Of a stretch of DNA of 64,000 nt, positions 34,301-43,944 are shown in pieces. Position 1 is the stretch's first letter. Each line of letters opens with the position of its first letter. The stretch is from Hydractinia symbiolongicarpus (taxonomy: Eukaryota; Cnidaria; Hydrozoa; Anthoathecata; Hydractiniidae), in assembly GCF_029227915.1 (NCBI RefSeq), contig NC_079880.1, positions 13,598,001 through 13,662,000 of the forward strand, in the 5' to 3' direction. The notes below the pieces were generated by a model that saw nothing but the letters and a program-made list of their open reading frames with translations, made no database searches and was not told the origin of the DNA. The translations under genes were made by a program, and so were the position numbers.

Positions 34301-35165
34301 ATATTTTCAAAAGGTACATGGAGAAACACAAACGACTTATTTAATGGACATGACAACTTTACAAATGCTTTTGCAGAGTTCTTAGATTCCGAAGAATGCC
34401 CCGAAGCTTTATTAAAAAATTGGTTAAAAAAGTATGAGATGATAACAATCTTTCTTTAATGTGTGTTAATGTTGATTAACAAGGTATGATCGGTCAAAAT
34501 CTTACTGCATGGTGTAGTCAGAGATTTTGTGAAGTTACTGCAAATGTAGACCATGCCAAGCAAGTACAGAATAGCTTTGGGTGCATCCTTAACCTTATTT
34601 GGTGATTTATTTCAACTGGGAGCAATAAGGGAAACTGACCTTCATAAATCTCCTTTGCCAAACTCTTCTCCAGCAGTACATGCAGGTTATGCTATTTATA
34701 GATCTTTTAATCAAGTGGTGGTTTTAGATCAAGTGATGAGACAAAAACCAGATCAAATTAAATTGCTAGACAGATTAAATCGCATCAGAACAGGAAAAAT
34801 AACACAATTAGACTGGTAAGATATTAACAGTAGAACTTTTGATTCTCTACCAAGTAGTGAGAAATCTTTTTTCTTAAGTGAAAATGAAATTTGGCTGACA
34901 GAGATTGCTAAATCACAAGGTATGACCATTGGTAATGGACAAACATGAACCAAAGCTGTTATTAAACTGAGTGATGATGTGAAGATGGAAGCTTTAAATT
35001 TAGGAATGACATACACGGCTTTCTCTCGTTGTACGGAATATGTTGATTGGTGTTTAGCCTCTCCCATTCCACTTAGTCGACTTGAATATATAAATAGACA
35101 TCCACAAATAAAAGCAAGGTTAGAGGAAGAAAAAAGATTGATAGAATTATGCAATCAAACATGAA
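31380..35165 (+). pseudogene. Degenerate Helitron RepHel protein
   Basis: Blocks appear in family order. A basic N-terminus is followed by a zinc-knuckle region 'KTCETCKETRPVFHETEPSN' (31550), 'SGINSDMPHLHC' (31740), and 'LKYGLLASKGHAVAIPHNIK' with 'LPLLPSEISIL' (31835-31950). Then come 'FFKTAYPQIFVNGTCD' and 'LDYFYWVEHIYF' (32530-32630), 'HPFLKFHLLNLGLCKKALTQ' (32655), 'KIISMTANLPNTDTYGRERK' (32815), and the Rep box 'RIEFAKSRGQIHSDDIIFS' (33160). In that Rep box one metal-binding His of the usual motif is Asp. 'FHFGEF' and 'DHHRFIQH' follow (33640-33770). The Pif1-type helicase C-terminal half shows 'GASLTLFGDLFQL' (34570), 'VVVLDQVMRQK' (34720) and 'ALNLGMTYTAFSRC' (34990). Many frameshifts and stops occur, and the Walker A region is not visible. 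Dead copy. Confidence 0.85.
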
Positions 35166-35294
35166 TAATTCATGTTCACAAATAGAATATTTAAGGTTGT
35201 TAGAGGAGTTGGATAGATTATGTGATGATGACACCATGATGCTATATGCAACATTACCCAGGGATGCTGTTTTCAATCTACTTGTGACTAATTT

Positions 35295-35890
35295 TGTTAA
35301 CTACCTTAAATTCCTATTTTCCAAAAGGGTAAAAAGATAGTTTTCTGGTAAATAACTACCTTAAATTCCTATTTTCCAAAAGGGTAAAAAGATGGTTTTC
35401 TGGTAAATAATGCCAGTTGACCAAATTCAATATCTGATATTTGATTTCAATAATACTCACCGGATTGTGAAGATCTAATTTTTTGAACTACCTTATAAAT
35501 TCCCATTTTCCAAAAGGATAAAAAAGGTAGTTTTCTGGTAAATTATGCCAGTTCACCAAAATTTAAAAGTTTTTACTGACAGATGGATCTAAGGCTTGTT
35601 TTATCACCAATAACTGCCAGATTGTGCAAGATCAATAAATAATCTTATTTTTACAACCTAATTAATTCCCATTTACCAAAAGGGTAAAAAGGTAGTTTTC
35701 TAGTAAATAATGCCAGTTCGGTAAAAAAAATAATATTTCACTGGATTTTATTAACAATAAACTGCTGTGTGCAAGATACATATTTATAAGCCAATTTTTT
35801 ACTACCAAGTAATTCCCCTTTTTCCAAAAGGCTAAAAAGGTTCACCAAAAGTTTAAAATATTTTACTGGCAAACGAATTTAAAGATTAAT
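35295..35890. repeat. Subterminal tandem repeats downstream of the Helitron
   Basis: A unit with 'ccattttccaaaagggtaaa' and 'ggtagttttctggtaaat' recurs about five times, near 35310, 35365, 35505, 35670 and 35820. The first two copies are a nearly exact 55-bp duplication, and the later ones are spaced 140-170 bp. Minisatellites near the 3' end are common in Helitrons, so this is probably its tail. A terminal CTRR plus hairpin was not located. Confidence 0.75.
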
Positions 35891-35929
35891 GATAAGAAAT
35901 AAAATCATAAACGTTGGCCAAAAAAATGC

Positions 35930-35995
35930 CGGATGGTGGTGGGGCAAAACTGTATCGACGACTATAAAAATGCCGGGTGGTGGAGGGTCTAAAAC
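35930..35995. repeat. Short direct repeat 'atgccggrtggtgg'
   Basis: 'aatgccggatggtggtgggg' and 'aatgccgggtggtggaggg' occur 41 bp apart, each followed by 'c..aaactgt'. A local duplication close to the presumed Helitron 3' end. Confidence 0.7.
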
Positions 35996-36397
35996 TGTTT
36001 TATTAAATGTTTTATCTATTTTGTCTGTTTTCTAAGTACTATTAAGACATAAATGTTTTATTTTCTTTATTTTCCCTTTTTGTTACCGAAAACAAGTAAA
36101 AAATATTTTTAGTTGTCTTTGTTGAGAGTGCTAACAGAATTCTTTACATATTTTTTACTAAAAATTAATTGATAATAACAGGACAATTTTAACAAGTTTT
36201 TGCATATTTTGGAACTGTATTTTATTATTTTTTGTTGTTTTTTCTGTCACTATCACTGCTACTAATATTGCTATTACTAATACTGGTACCGCTGTTACGC
36301 AAAGAAACTTTTGTTTTATTGTGTTAAAGTATTGTTTTTTAGTGTGTGTTTGTTTCTTTTTAATTTCTTAAAAAAGTGATTTTAATAATCAATTTAG

Positions 36398-36548
36398 TTA
36401 TTTAATTTCTGGGTCATATCACCACCAGCAGTACCAGCACCACCAGCAGTACCAGCACCACCAGCAGTATCAGCACCACCAAAAGTACCAGCATCAGAGC
36501 AGGATGGTGTAGAGAAGGAGGAGAGGCGTCGGCTCGGTGCTGAAGAAG
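36398..36548 (+). CDS. Candidate exon with Pro-Ala-Val repeat
   Basis: After the acceptor 'aatttag' the frame reads through three or four copies of PPAVPA/PPAVSA into 'VPASEQDGVEKEERRRLGAE' and ends at a 'gtattt' donor in phase 1. The repeat is encoded by an 18-bp 'gcaccaccagcagtacca' unit. The acceptor choice is uncertain; a closer one is also possible. No homologue recognised. The same segment can be read on the minus strand as a Gly/Ala repeat, but splice signals favour the plus strand. Confidence 0.35.
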
Positions 36549-36619
36549 GTATTTTAATTAATTTTAGTTGTTGCATTAAATTTATCATCATTCTATATTT
36601 TGTAGTGGAAGAATTGTAG

Positions 36620-36667
36620 CACGTGTGCTGGAGGAGCAGCAGCGAGAGCGCCGTGAAAGGCGGCAGG
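36620..36667 (+). CDS. Candidate phase-1/phase-1 exon, charged helix
   Basis: Bounded by 'attgtag' and 'gtatgt', its 48 nt encode (A)RVLEEQQRERRERRQ(G), a strongly charged helix continuing the EKEERRRLGAEE end of the preceding exon in matching phase. The GC and codon content differ from the surrounding AT-rich DNA, which supports coding. The gene's remaining exons were not found. Confidence 0.4.
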
Positions 36668-36669
36668 GT

Positions 36670-37734
36670 ATGTTATTTTCAAAATGTGCATAAACAGTTG
36701 TTGCAGTTTGAGGAAGATGACGTTGCAGTTCTCGCAAAATAAAATACAGACTTTATGGAGGAAAACATATTGAAATTAGCAGAATTTAGTTTCATGGATA
36801 TAAAAGAAATCATTTTTAAATGCATTTTAAAACACCATACAATTATAAAATTAGATCAAGCAAAGTCACTCGTCATCAAATATTAAAATCAAAAAACGTT
36901 TTATTCTACCAATCAGCTTAATAGAAAAGAAAAAATAGGGGGGTGGAATTTAATGTGACAAATCTGTCAAATTTTCTTTCTGCTAAAACTTTCCCCCTTA
37001 AAGTTACTAAATAGTTTTTGTTTTTTTACTTTTAGTAATCTAGTTTTGAATGGTTTGCATACCTGTGTTTTGCTGACGCAAAATTTTCGTTCATTCTGTA
37101 AAACCCGAATCTGTTTTATATATTTAGCTATGTTTATATTAAGTCACGCATACAGATCGAAGTAAAATCTTCAATGTATGATTGTTGGGGTTGGGGGGCT
37201 AAGGCGAGGGCGTGGTGCAACGATTTTTATTTTTATTTTTTGTTTTTTTATATTTCATAGTTCCGTTTTTTCTTTTGTTTATTTAATACTTTTATAAACA
37301 GGTTAGCTACCAAGTTGATTAACTTATGAGTTTTTAAGTTTTGAGGTTTGGAGATTTAAAGTTTGAGTTTTTAAAATTCTTCAAAAGTTAGTAAAAACTA
37401 TTACAAATTAACCCTAATTGTACAACTTCTTACAGCTATAGTTATGTAGTACAAACCTTTTTTTATCAAATATTCATAGTTTTGCGATGATTTTTTTTAA
37501 AACTAGATTTTCGTTCCAAGACGGTAGTTAGAGATTCAGTTTAAGATGTAGTAATCTACTGACAAAAGATAGTAAATAGAAGTTGCAAATAAAATGTAAG
37601 TAATATAATAATGGAAATTTTTTTATAATTCTTATACTAGTTAAGTAGTGTTACAGAAAACCTGTAATCACCCCTAATTGTTAATTACGCCGGCTATTTT
37701 ACTACCTTTTTATTGTTATGGAGGTAATTCGTGA
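36670..37734. other. No gene seen
   Basis: AT-rich, probably intronic if the two preceding exons are real. Confidence 0.35.
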
Positions 37735-38110
37735 AATTTCAAAAAATTTCAGGGAATTTTATCTGGGGTCAGGGAAATTCAGGAAAAAAGACCTATTTTT
37801 GGGAAAAGTCAGGGAAAAGTCAGGAAATTTTTCTCTTTTAACTTGACTTAGACTGATAGAATATATATAGCTCTTTTTAATAATTGTGTTGATAATTACT
37901 GACAGGCTCCGTTAGTCATTCAGTGGAACTAACATACTTTGATTATTTTATGTAGTATATGGATTAAAGCTCCTTTGCGACTAATACGGGTTTTTTAATT
38001 TGTTTTTTTTTTGTTTGCCTGTAGAATTCCTTAAAAAAGTCAGGGAATTTGACCTAAATAAGTCAGGGAAAGTCAGGAAATTTGATTCCATATTTTTGGT
38101 GGAAAGCCTG
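37735..38110. repeat. 'gtcaggga' repeat element
   Basis: The words 'gtcagggaaa' and 'gtcaggaaattt' recur at least seven times in two clusters, 37748-37835 and 38036-38085. They are separated by about 200 bp of unrelated AT-rich sequence. The paired clusters suggest ends of a small interspersed element, but they are in direct rather than inverted orientation. Confidence 0.6.
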
Positions 38111-38160
38111 TTTTATGCCTTGTAAAAACATAGTGATTTTTTAGCATTCTGCTTATTGCA

Positions 38161-38177
38161 TATATATATATATATAT
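38161..38177. repeat. (TA)n microsatellite
   Basis: A short uninterrupted tatata tract of about eight units. Confidence 0.9.
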
Positions 38178-39870
38178 TATGCCTGGAGTGTTGGATTATC
38201 CCCATATCTATATCTATAGGCGTAGACATTCATACTAAATACTAAAAAGTTACAGGAAAAAGAGTTTATCAATTTTTTTTCCTATTTTATACCCCTTTTT
38301 AACCTCATTCTAGGAATAATAGACGCCCTCTAAGAGGTGTTTTCAAGTAATAGAAGACGGCTGTAACTGTTTATATGAAATGTGTTATGCTCCAAAAATT
38401 TTGTTGGCAACTTGCGAAATGCTTCACAAGCTTTTTTTTAATTTCTTTTAACTTTTTTTAATTTGTCGTAGAAATTGAAAACCAGACTGTCTTCTGTACG
38501 AAATTGTATACTTTTAGTAATCTTGAGAGAGTCAAACGTGCACGTAGCCATGACCTTTGTCTTAAAATAAGTTTTACCATTACAGTTTGCTGTTTTGTCA
38601 TTTCATTTTCATCAATTTTCGATTTATTTAGACAAATAGAATTATATTGCGTGTGCTATGCGCTCTGACATAATTCCCTCATTACAAGGTTAGGATGGCG
38701 GACGTTTTTTCCTACGCTTCGAAGTTTTAAGAGGTTTTTGAATTCACAATAACAAAAAAAGATCTCTGCAATCGTTCAAATTTTTACTAATATCGTTTAT
38801 GCTATGATAACTATCAACTTAAAATGAAAGAAAAACCTAATTTAATGCTACAATTACTATCCTCCTAAAACTAACCTGCAGTTCCTAAAATGAAATTAGG
38901 AGGGAATTATTGCAGAAATGACACTAGAATCAATTTTTTACCAATATGATGATACCAGAGTATGTAAATGTCTATTAAGGACGTTTTAGTTAAATGCGAT
39001 ATAAAAAGTTGAACAAAGCCTTTCTGGATAAGTATAGAAGGAGGGTGATGGTCGTCGTAAGAGGGACTCCACGCAAACAAAATGAATAATCTTTAAGTTA
39101 AACTGGCCGAACTTGTGCAGATACAGGTATCAAATTTAAATTCCACTCTTCAAAGAAACTTTTACAACAACGGAAAATAGCTCTCATTTAAGTCGATTGA
39201 GCAAGTTGGAGAAAAGCTGGACAGTAATTGTTTCTCTGTCTTTAAATCTCACCAAAATTTATTCCCTTAGGGTAATAAATATAATTTGTAAGAATTCTGA
39301 TGTAACCGATGAAACCTTTTGTCTAAGAACCAGTAAGATCAAATATTGAGGACAATTTTTTATAGGTACATCGTTTCTCTTTTATTCAATAGCTCCAACT
39401 TTATGGCTTGTGTACACAATTATAAAAAACATATTTGCAGCTTCTTTAAGATATTTAACAAAGTGTGAATAAAACTGTCCTGGAATTAAGTGGCAATAAA
39501 AGATTGTTGCCTATTAAGCAACAAATTCAAGAGTTGCATAACGTGGTTTAATTGGTCCTGAGAGTACAAACAGAGCACAGGACACCCAGATTTTACTTGC
39601 AATTCAAATCCTAGAACATCATGCACAACAAAACAGAACGGTTCTTTCAGTAAAAAAACAAAACGTATGACAAACTTTGACTTTTCTCAAATAGGCAGCT
39701 AAGCAACAAAAAAATGAAGGTAAAATTGACCTGTATTCGTTTATTTTAAGTAAAAAACAAGAAACCTTGAACAAGCTTATAGGAATCACATGGGACATGC
39801 ACTCCGCAACTAACAAGTAAAACGACAACAGAAGACTCGCTTAGAAGTTTTAAGGAAGTGCGCTTAACAA
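38178..39870. other. Spacer with an isolated LINE-like 5' motif
   Basis: No gene recognised. ATGGCGGACGTTTTTTCC at 38695 resembles the first bases of the intact retrotransposon at 55618 (ATGGCGGACGTCTTTCC). It may be a relic of a related 5' end, but the following sequence is not similar. Confidence 0.35.
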
Positions 39871-39876
39871 CAATGT

Positions 39877-40160
39877 GCCCGCAATTGTGAAGGTCAGTGG
39901 TATAACACTGGAGAAGTTGTAAAAATACTACTCGAGAAGGGTTGTGAAAAATTGAGAAACATATTTATCTGTGGTCCAGCCAGTTGCAGTGAAACCTTTG
40001 TGGCTTATTAACGAATCCTTCCAAAAACCCGCCACAGGTTCCTTCAATTGGGTTGGTGTAAACGAAAAAGAGATCATACTTTTGCATGACTTCTATTGGT
40101 CTAGTCGATTGTTGCAACAAGCAGTTTCAAAATACTTGCCGTTCATTTTATCATGATTTT
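39877..40160 (+). pseudogene. P-loop NTPase remnant (superfamily-3-helicase-like)
   Basis: 'WYNTGEVVKILLEKGCEKLR' leads into a Walker A-like 'NIFICGPASCSETFV', where the usual GKT/S lysine is Glu. After a frame change comes 'KPATGSFNWVGVNEKEIILL' then 'HDFYWSSRLLQQ', a Walker B-like hydrophobic strand with Asp. The order and spacing match a group of cnidarian repeat-encoded ATPases related to parvovirus/SF3 helicases. Only about 90 residues survive. It could be an old viral copy or a transposon accessory gene. It abuts the terminal motif of the USP family at 40243. Confidence 0.55.
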
Positions 40161-40242
40161 CACATGCTATGACACCTTTGTCGTACACATTGGTCCCAAC
40201 GAAATGCACCATTTTACACCTACATCCGCCAATAATGAGGTG

Positions 40243-41034
40243 ACAAAACAGCTAGCTGTAATGATATTTCTTGTCTAATGATAGCTGGTTCTACTATAGT
40301 TAGAGGTTGCAACTCTCTAGAGATTTTTCAAAAAAGCAAAATCCCCCTTTTTGCAAGGATTTCCTAAAAACATTGACCGTAAAAGGCAGAAAAATACAAC
40401 AGCGACAGAACACAACACTAAACAATAAATATTAAAGCAATTCAAAATGAATTGAATAGGTACAAATGAGATAAATAAAACTTATCATAACGTGAATATC
40501 CTTAAACGGATAAATTTAAAATTATTCTTTAGAGAATGTGTTTAAGAAGCAAACAACTATCTGCGCGCCAGGACTTGTGACCCTGGCTGTAGCTTTCCAC
40601 ATGTGTTATGGAGCTCCAACACTCAGCCTTACACAGATAATTGTTGCTGTGGACCTGCCTAATGACAGTACCAGCCTGTCATAACTTGGGTAATATGCGT
40701 GGGCGTAACACCACGAAGACCAGATAAGAAAATCTAACCCCCTTGCAAAGCTTCTTCTAAAATGACTAAGGGCAGCAGGATTGTCAATCCTGAAAGCAAA
40801 GTGAGCAAACTCTGCCTCCCTACTGGACTGAGGTAATAAGTGGGATCGTTAAGCCCAAAGACAAGATATGATATCAAGCCCCCTTGCTGTGCTTCTTACA
40901 GTGTCTCTATACAAAGAGAGGAGTGAGCAAACTCCGGTTTCACAGTGCACTGACCAACATAAATCAGCTGGGGTAAATAAAACCGCTAGGGTCATGGATT
41001 CCCTCCCCCATTTGTTGTGTGACATACAAATAAG
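40243..41034 (-). repeat. USP family: 3' flank and terminus of copy D
   Basis: The terminal motif ACAAAACAGCTAGCTG at 40243-40258 is followed by the full set of family landmarks, ending in 'aaccgctagggtcatgg' and 'ccctccccca' just before the copy D stop codon. In gene orientation this is a roughly 800-bp non-coding 3' region. The order of landmarks matches 42.86-43.54 kb. Confidence 0.75.
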
Positions 41035-41640
41035 CTAACTTCTGGAAAAGAAAAGTATGTATGACGAAGAATTATTCAAGTGGAATGTGTCTACTTGAGA
41101 AATACAGCGATCGTTGCATTTGAACCAGGTGTTTTGTTGGTCCTTAATGAAGGCCCAGTAATGACCTGCTTTTAATGTACCTGAGTGGTTAATGGTAGCA
41201 ACCAAGTTATACTTGTTGTTGAAAGACACATCGTCAGTTGGGTGAGATGCAACCTTTAAGACATGATGTTTTTTAGGCAAGCAATTGACTAACTTGTTGT
41301 CTTTAAAAGAAGACCCATTTACTGATGTGTATCTTAACAATTGTACAACAAGGAAGTCGCCGCAAGTAGAAATCTGAGTTTCAATTGTGGCCTCTTGATG
41401 CGATGAACACTGGGGGCAGAACCACTTGTTGTCACCTAGAAGTTCTTGAGGTTGCAAAAATTTGTTAAAAGAGTCTGCTATTGACTTACACGTTGGTAAA
41501 ATTAAAATTGAATCCTTTTGTTCCCTGGACGTGGAAAAACAACAGGAGTTGCATGACGTTGTTGTGGTCACAGTTACAGACAGTAGATTGTCAATCAAAG
41601 GGGAAGAAATACTAACCCACACGTAAATTTTAAAATTGGT
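41035..41640 (-). pseudogene. USP-family copy D (C-terminal half of the protease)
   Basis: The minus strand encodes the USP zinc insertion 'TTTSCNSCCFSTSREQ' with 'LQPQELLGDNKWFCPQCSSH' (C-x2-C ... C-x2-C), then 'CGDFLVVQLLRYT' and the catalytic His box 'INHSGTLKAGHYWAFIKD', 'WFKCND' and a terminal 'SSSYILFFSRS' before the stop. The frame is open across this region. The Cys box and endonuclease-like part are missing upstream, where unrelated sequence ('MSSPFPPKSML') replaces them. A complete USP needs the Cys box as well, so this copy is inactive. Confidence 0.85.
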
Positions 41641-41719
41641 TTCTGGAGTACCTTTGCAAGCGTCAGCTAGGGCAAACACCATCTTCAACATTGACTTTGG
41701 TGGGAAGGGGGAGCTCAAA

Positions 41720-42479
41720 ATGAAATTCTTAATGGATTATTTCCAGGGTTGTAGCTAACTGTATTAAAATTGAAAAGAAAAAGGGATTTTCTAGATCACA
41801 AATCGATTAATTTGGAGAAAGCAGATATAGAAGATGTAACTTTCCATGTGGAAAGGAAAATTTGGCAACTACAAATTTGATTTTTTTAAAAAATAGTTGT
41901 TGTTTCGTGGTCATAGCTTACATGGTACTGAGAGTCCAAAAGATGCAAAAATAAGGTAAGCCTGATAGCATCATTATCATATAACAAGCAATTATTTATA
42001 TAAAGTTCATTTATAAAAATACTTATTTCTCTCAGAGTCAATAAAACATTATTGTGTATATATGATAAAACTAACTATAGCTATACACAAGGACCGATAT
42101 AAACAATATATCATTTTGGAGTTCTGAAATATTTCGAATTCTAGACACAAAATAACATAGTGAGTCCAATTGAGAGTATGATTTGAATAAAAGCTAAAGC
42201 AGAAAAATTAAACTTAAAAATCAAATTTGATATTAAAGCCTCAAAATTTTAGATGTAACACTTGCACCATGTCCTGACATACTGAAAAGAAATACAGCCA
42301 ACACAAAAAATGCGATCGGTTGGTCCAAATCGTGATGATAAAGAACTCACCAAGCACCTGACATCAGATGAAATAAACCATGCATTATTGACACAATGAC
42401 TAGCAATAATATCAAAACCATCTTTTCCATCCTGACGTTTTATTAAGTCACACCACACTGTGTTAAGTAAGTAATGGGA
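41720..42479. other. Spacer upstream of copy D
   Basis: AT-rich, no gene supported. A 69-codon minus-strand frame at 42249-42458 has no recognisable motif. Confidence 0.4.
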
Positions 42480-42745
42480 AGTTTCATTGTCCTTGGGGAT
42501 TCCCTCCTAACGGTTGGCTCTTGCTCCACTCCGACCATAACTATGTTACATTACCGCCAGAGATACGTATAGCATTGCTCTAACTTGCTTGGCTGCCACA
42601 CAAGGCGGTTAGCGGTCAGTGGATGGCACCTAATGGGCTGACAACACTCCATTTAAAGTGTGCCGGAGTTGGTAGTCGAACCTGAAACCTTATGATTGCA
42701 AGTCAAATGCGCTACCACTACATCATCTCTGCTTTTTAGCGCTTG
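42480..42745 (-). mobile_element. tRNA-derived SINE, second family
   Basis: On the minus strand, a box-A-like TAGTGGTAGCGC (42720-42709) and a canonical box B GGTTCGACTACC (42682-42671) form a pol III promoter. About 190 bp of body with 'gccatccactgaccgctaac' follow. It ends near 42480 with a 'ccaaggacaatgaaac' tail that resembles SINE 3' ends. It differs in sequence from the 10-kb SINE. The antisense direction is relative to the window only. Confidence 0.75.
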
Positions 42746-42858
42746 GTCAGTTGGAAGTTGAAAAAACTAATACAAGAAGGCTTCCTCACTTTAATATCAA
42801 TAATGCACTCATGTGAAAAACATCCGTATGCTAAGCATTGTCTACCAAGATTGAGATA

Positions 42859-43542
42859 ACAAAACAGCAAGCTGTAGTGATTCAGTCTAATGACTCTTAT
42901 TTTAAGTGGTAGAGGTTAAACCCTCTAAAGATCTCTATGCAAACCAAGATCTCCCTTTTACAAGGATGGTCTGTACAATCAAGTTAATTGAAAAAGCAAC
43001 CCCCTGGACAATACAAATATTGCAACAACAAAACAAAAAAACAACATATATTGCCATAAAACGCCATAAATATACAAATAAATAAAAACTATAAAAAGAG
43101 GGCAAACAACTACCTATGCGCCAGGACTTGTGAACCTGGCTGTAGCTTTACACGTGTTACGGGATCCCAACACTCAGCCTTACACAGGTGATTGATGCTT
43201 AGGACCAGCCTGAAGTTACTGGGGTGATATGCGTGGGCTCCACACCCCCTTGCAGAGCTTCTTACAAGAATAACTATGTGTACAGCAGGATCGTTAACCC
43301 TGTAGACCAAGTGAGCAAACTTGGCCTCCTTGCTGGACTGGGGTAAAAAGTGGGGTCGTCGCAAAGACAAGACATTTCGAACCCCCTTGCTATGCTTCTT
43401 ATGATTACTCCAGAAGAAAGTGAAGAGTGAGCAAACTCTAAGTTCACGGTAGACTGCTTGTGACAGAAAACAGCCGGAGTAATACAAAACCGCTAGGGAA
43501 AGATAACCCTCCCCTTTTATGTGAATGTTAATCAGACAATTT
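42859..43542 (-). repeat. USP family: 3' flank and terminus of copy A
   Basis: The terminal motif ACAAAACAGCAAGCTG at 42859-42874 is followed by 'gtagaggttaaaccctctaa', 'caagatctcccttttacaag', 'gcgccaggacttgtgaacc' and on to 'accgctagggaaagataacc' next to the copy A stop. A minus-strand open frame of 125 codons inside it has no protein-like features and is not counted as a gene. Confidence 0.8.
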
Positions 43543-43944
43543 TTAAATTTTCACAAAAAACAACACATACACAGAAGAGTTATTTAAATCGGATGGTGCA
43601 ACTCTAACAACTGCTTTATCGTCACATCTTAACCATGAGCCACAGCTGCGATCTTTAATGAATGCCCAATTCTTATGATTACTCTAAAAGAAAGTGAAGA
43701 GTGAGCAAACTCTAAGTTCACGGTAGACTGCTTGTGACAGAAACAGCCGGAGTAATACAAAACCGCTAGGGAAAGATAACCCTCCCCTTTTATGTTAATG
43801 TTAATCAGACAATTTTTACATTTTCACAAAAAACAACACATACACAGAAGAGTTATTTAAATCGGATGGTGCAACTCTAACAACTGCTTTATCGTCACAT
43901 CTTAACCATGAGCCACAGCTGCGATCTTTAATGAATGCCCAATA
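43397..43944. repeat. 274-bp direct tandem duplication
   Basis: The segment from 'cttatgattactcc' at 43397 to 43670 is repeated at 43671-43944 with only a handful of differences. It duplicates the 3' end of the USP copy A gene, including its His box and stop codon, plus the first part of the 3' flank. The near identity points to a recent event. Confidence 0.9.

Noticed and set aside
36394-36591. Minus-strand Gly/Ala/Thr repeat frame
   Set aside because: It is the complement of the PAV repeat. Splice signals and the adjoining exon favour the plus strand.
43110-43487. A 125-codon minus-strand frame
   Set aside because: It lies entirely in the non-coding 3' region of USP-family copy A. Homologous regions at 28.1, 40.6 and 51.6 kb do not preserve the frame.
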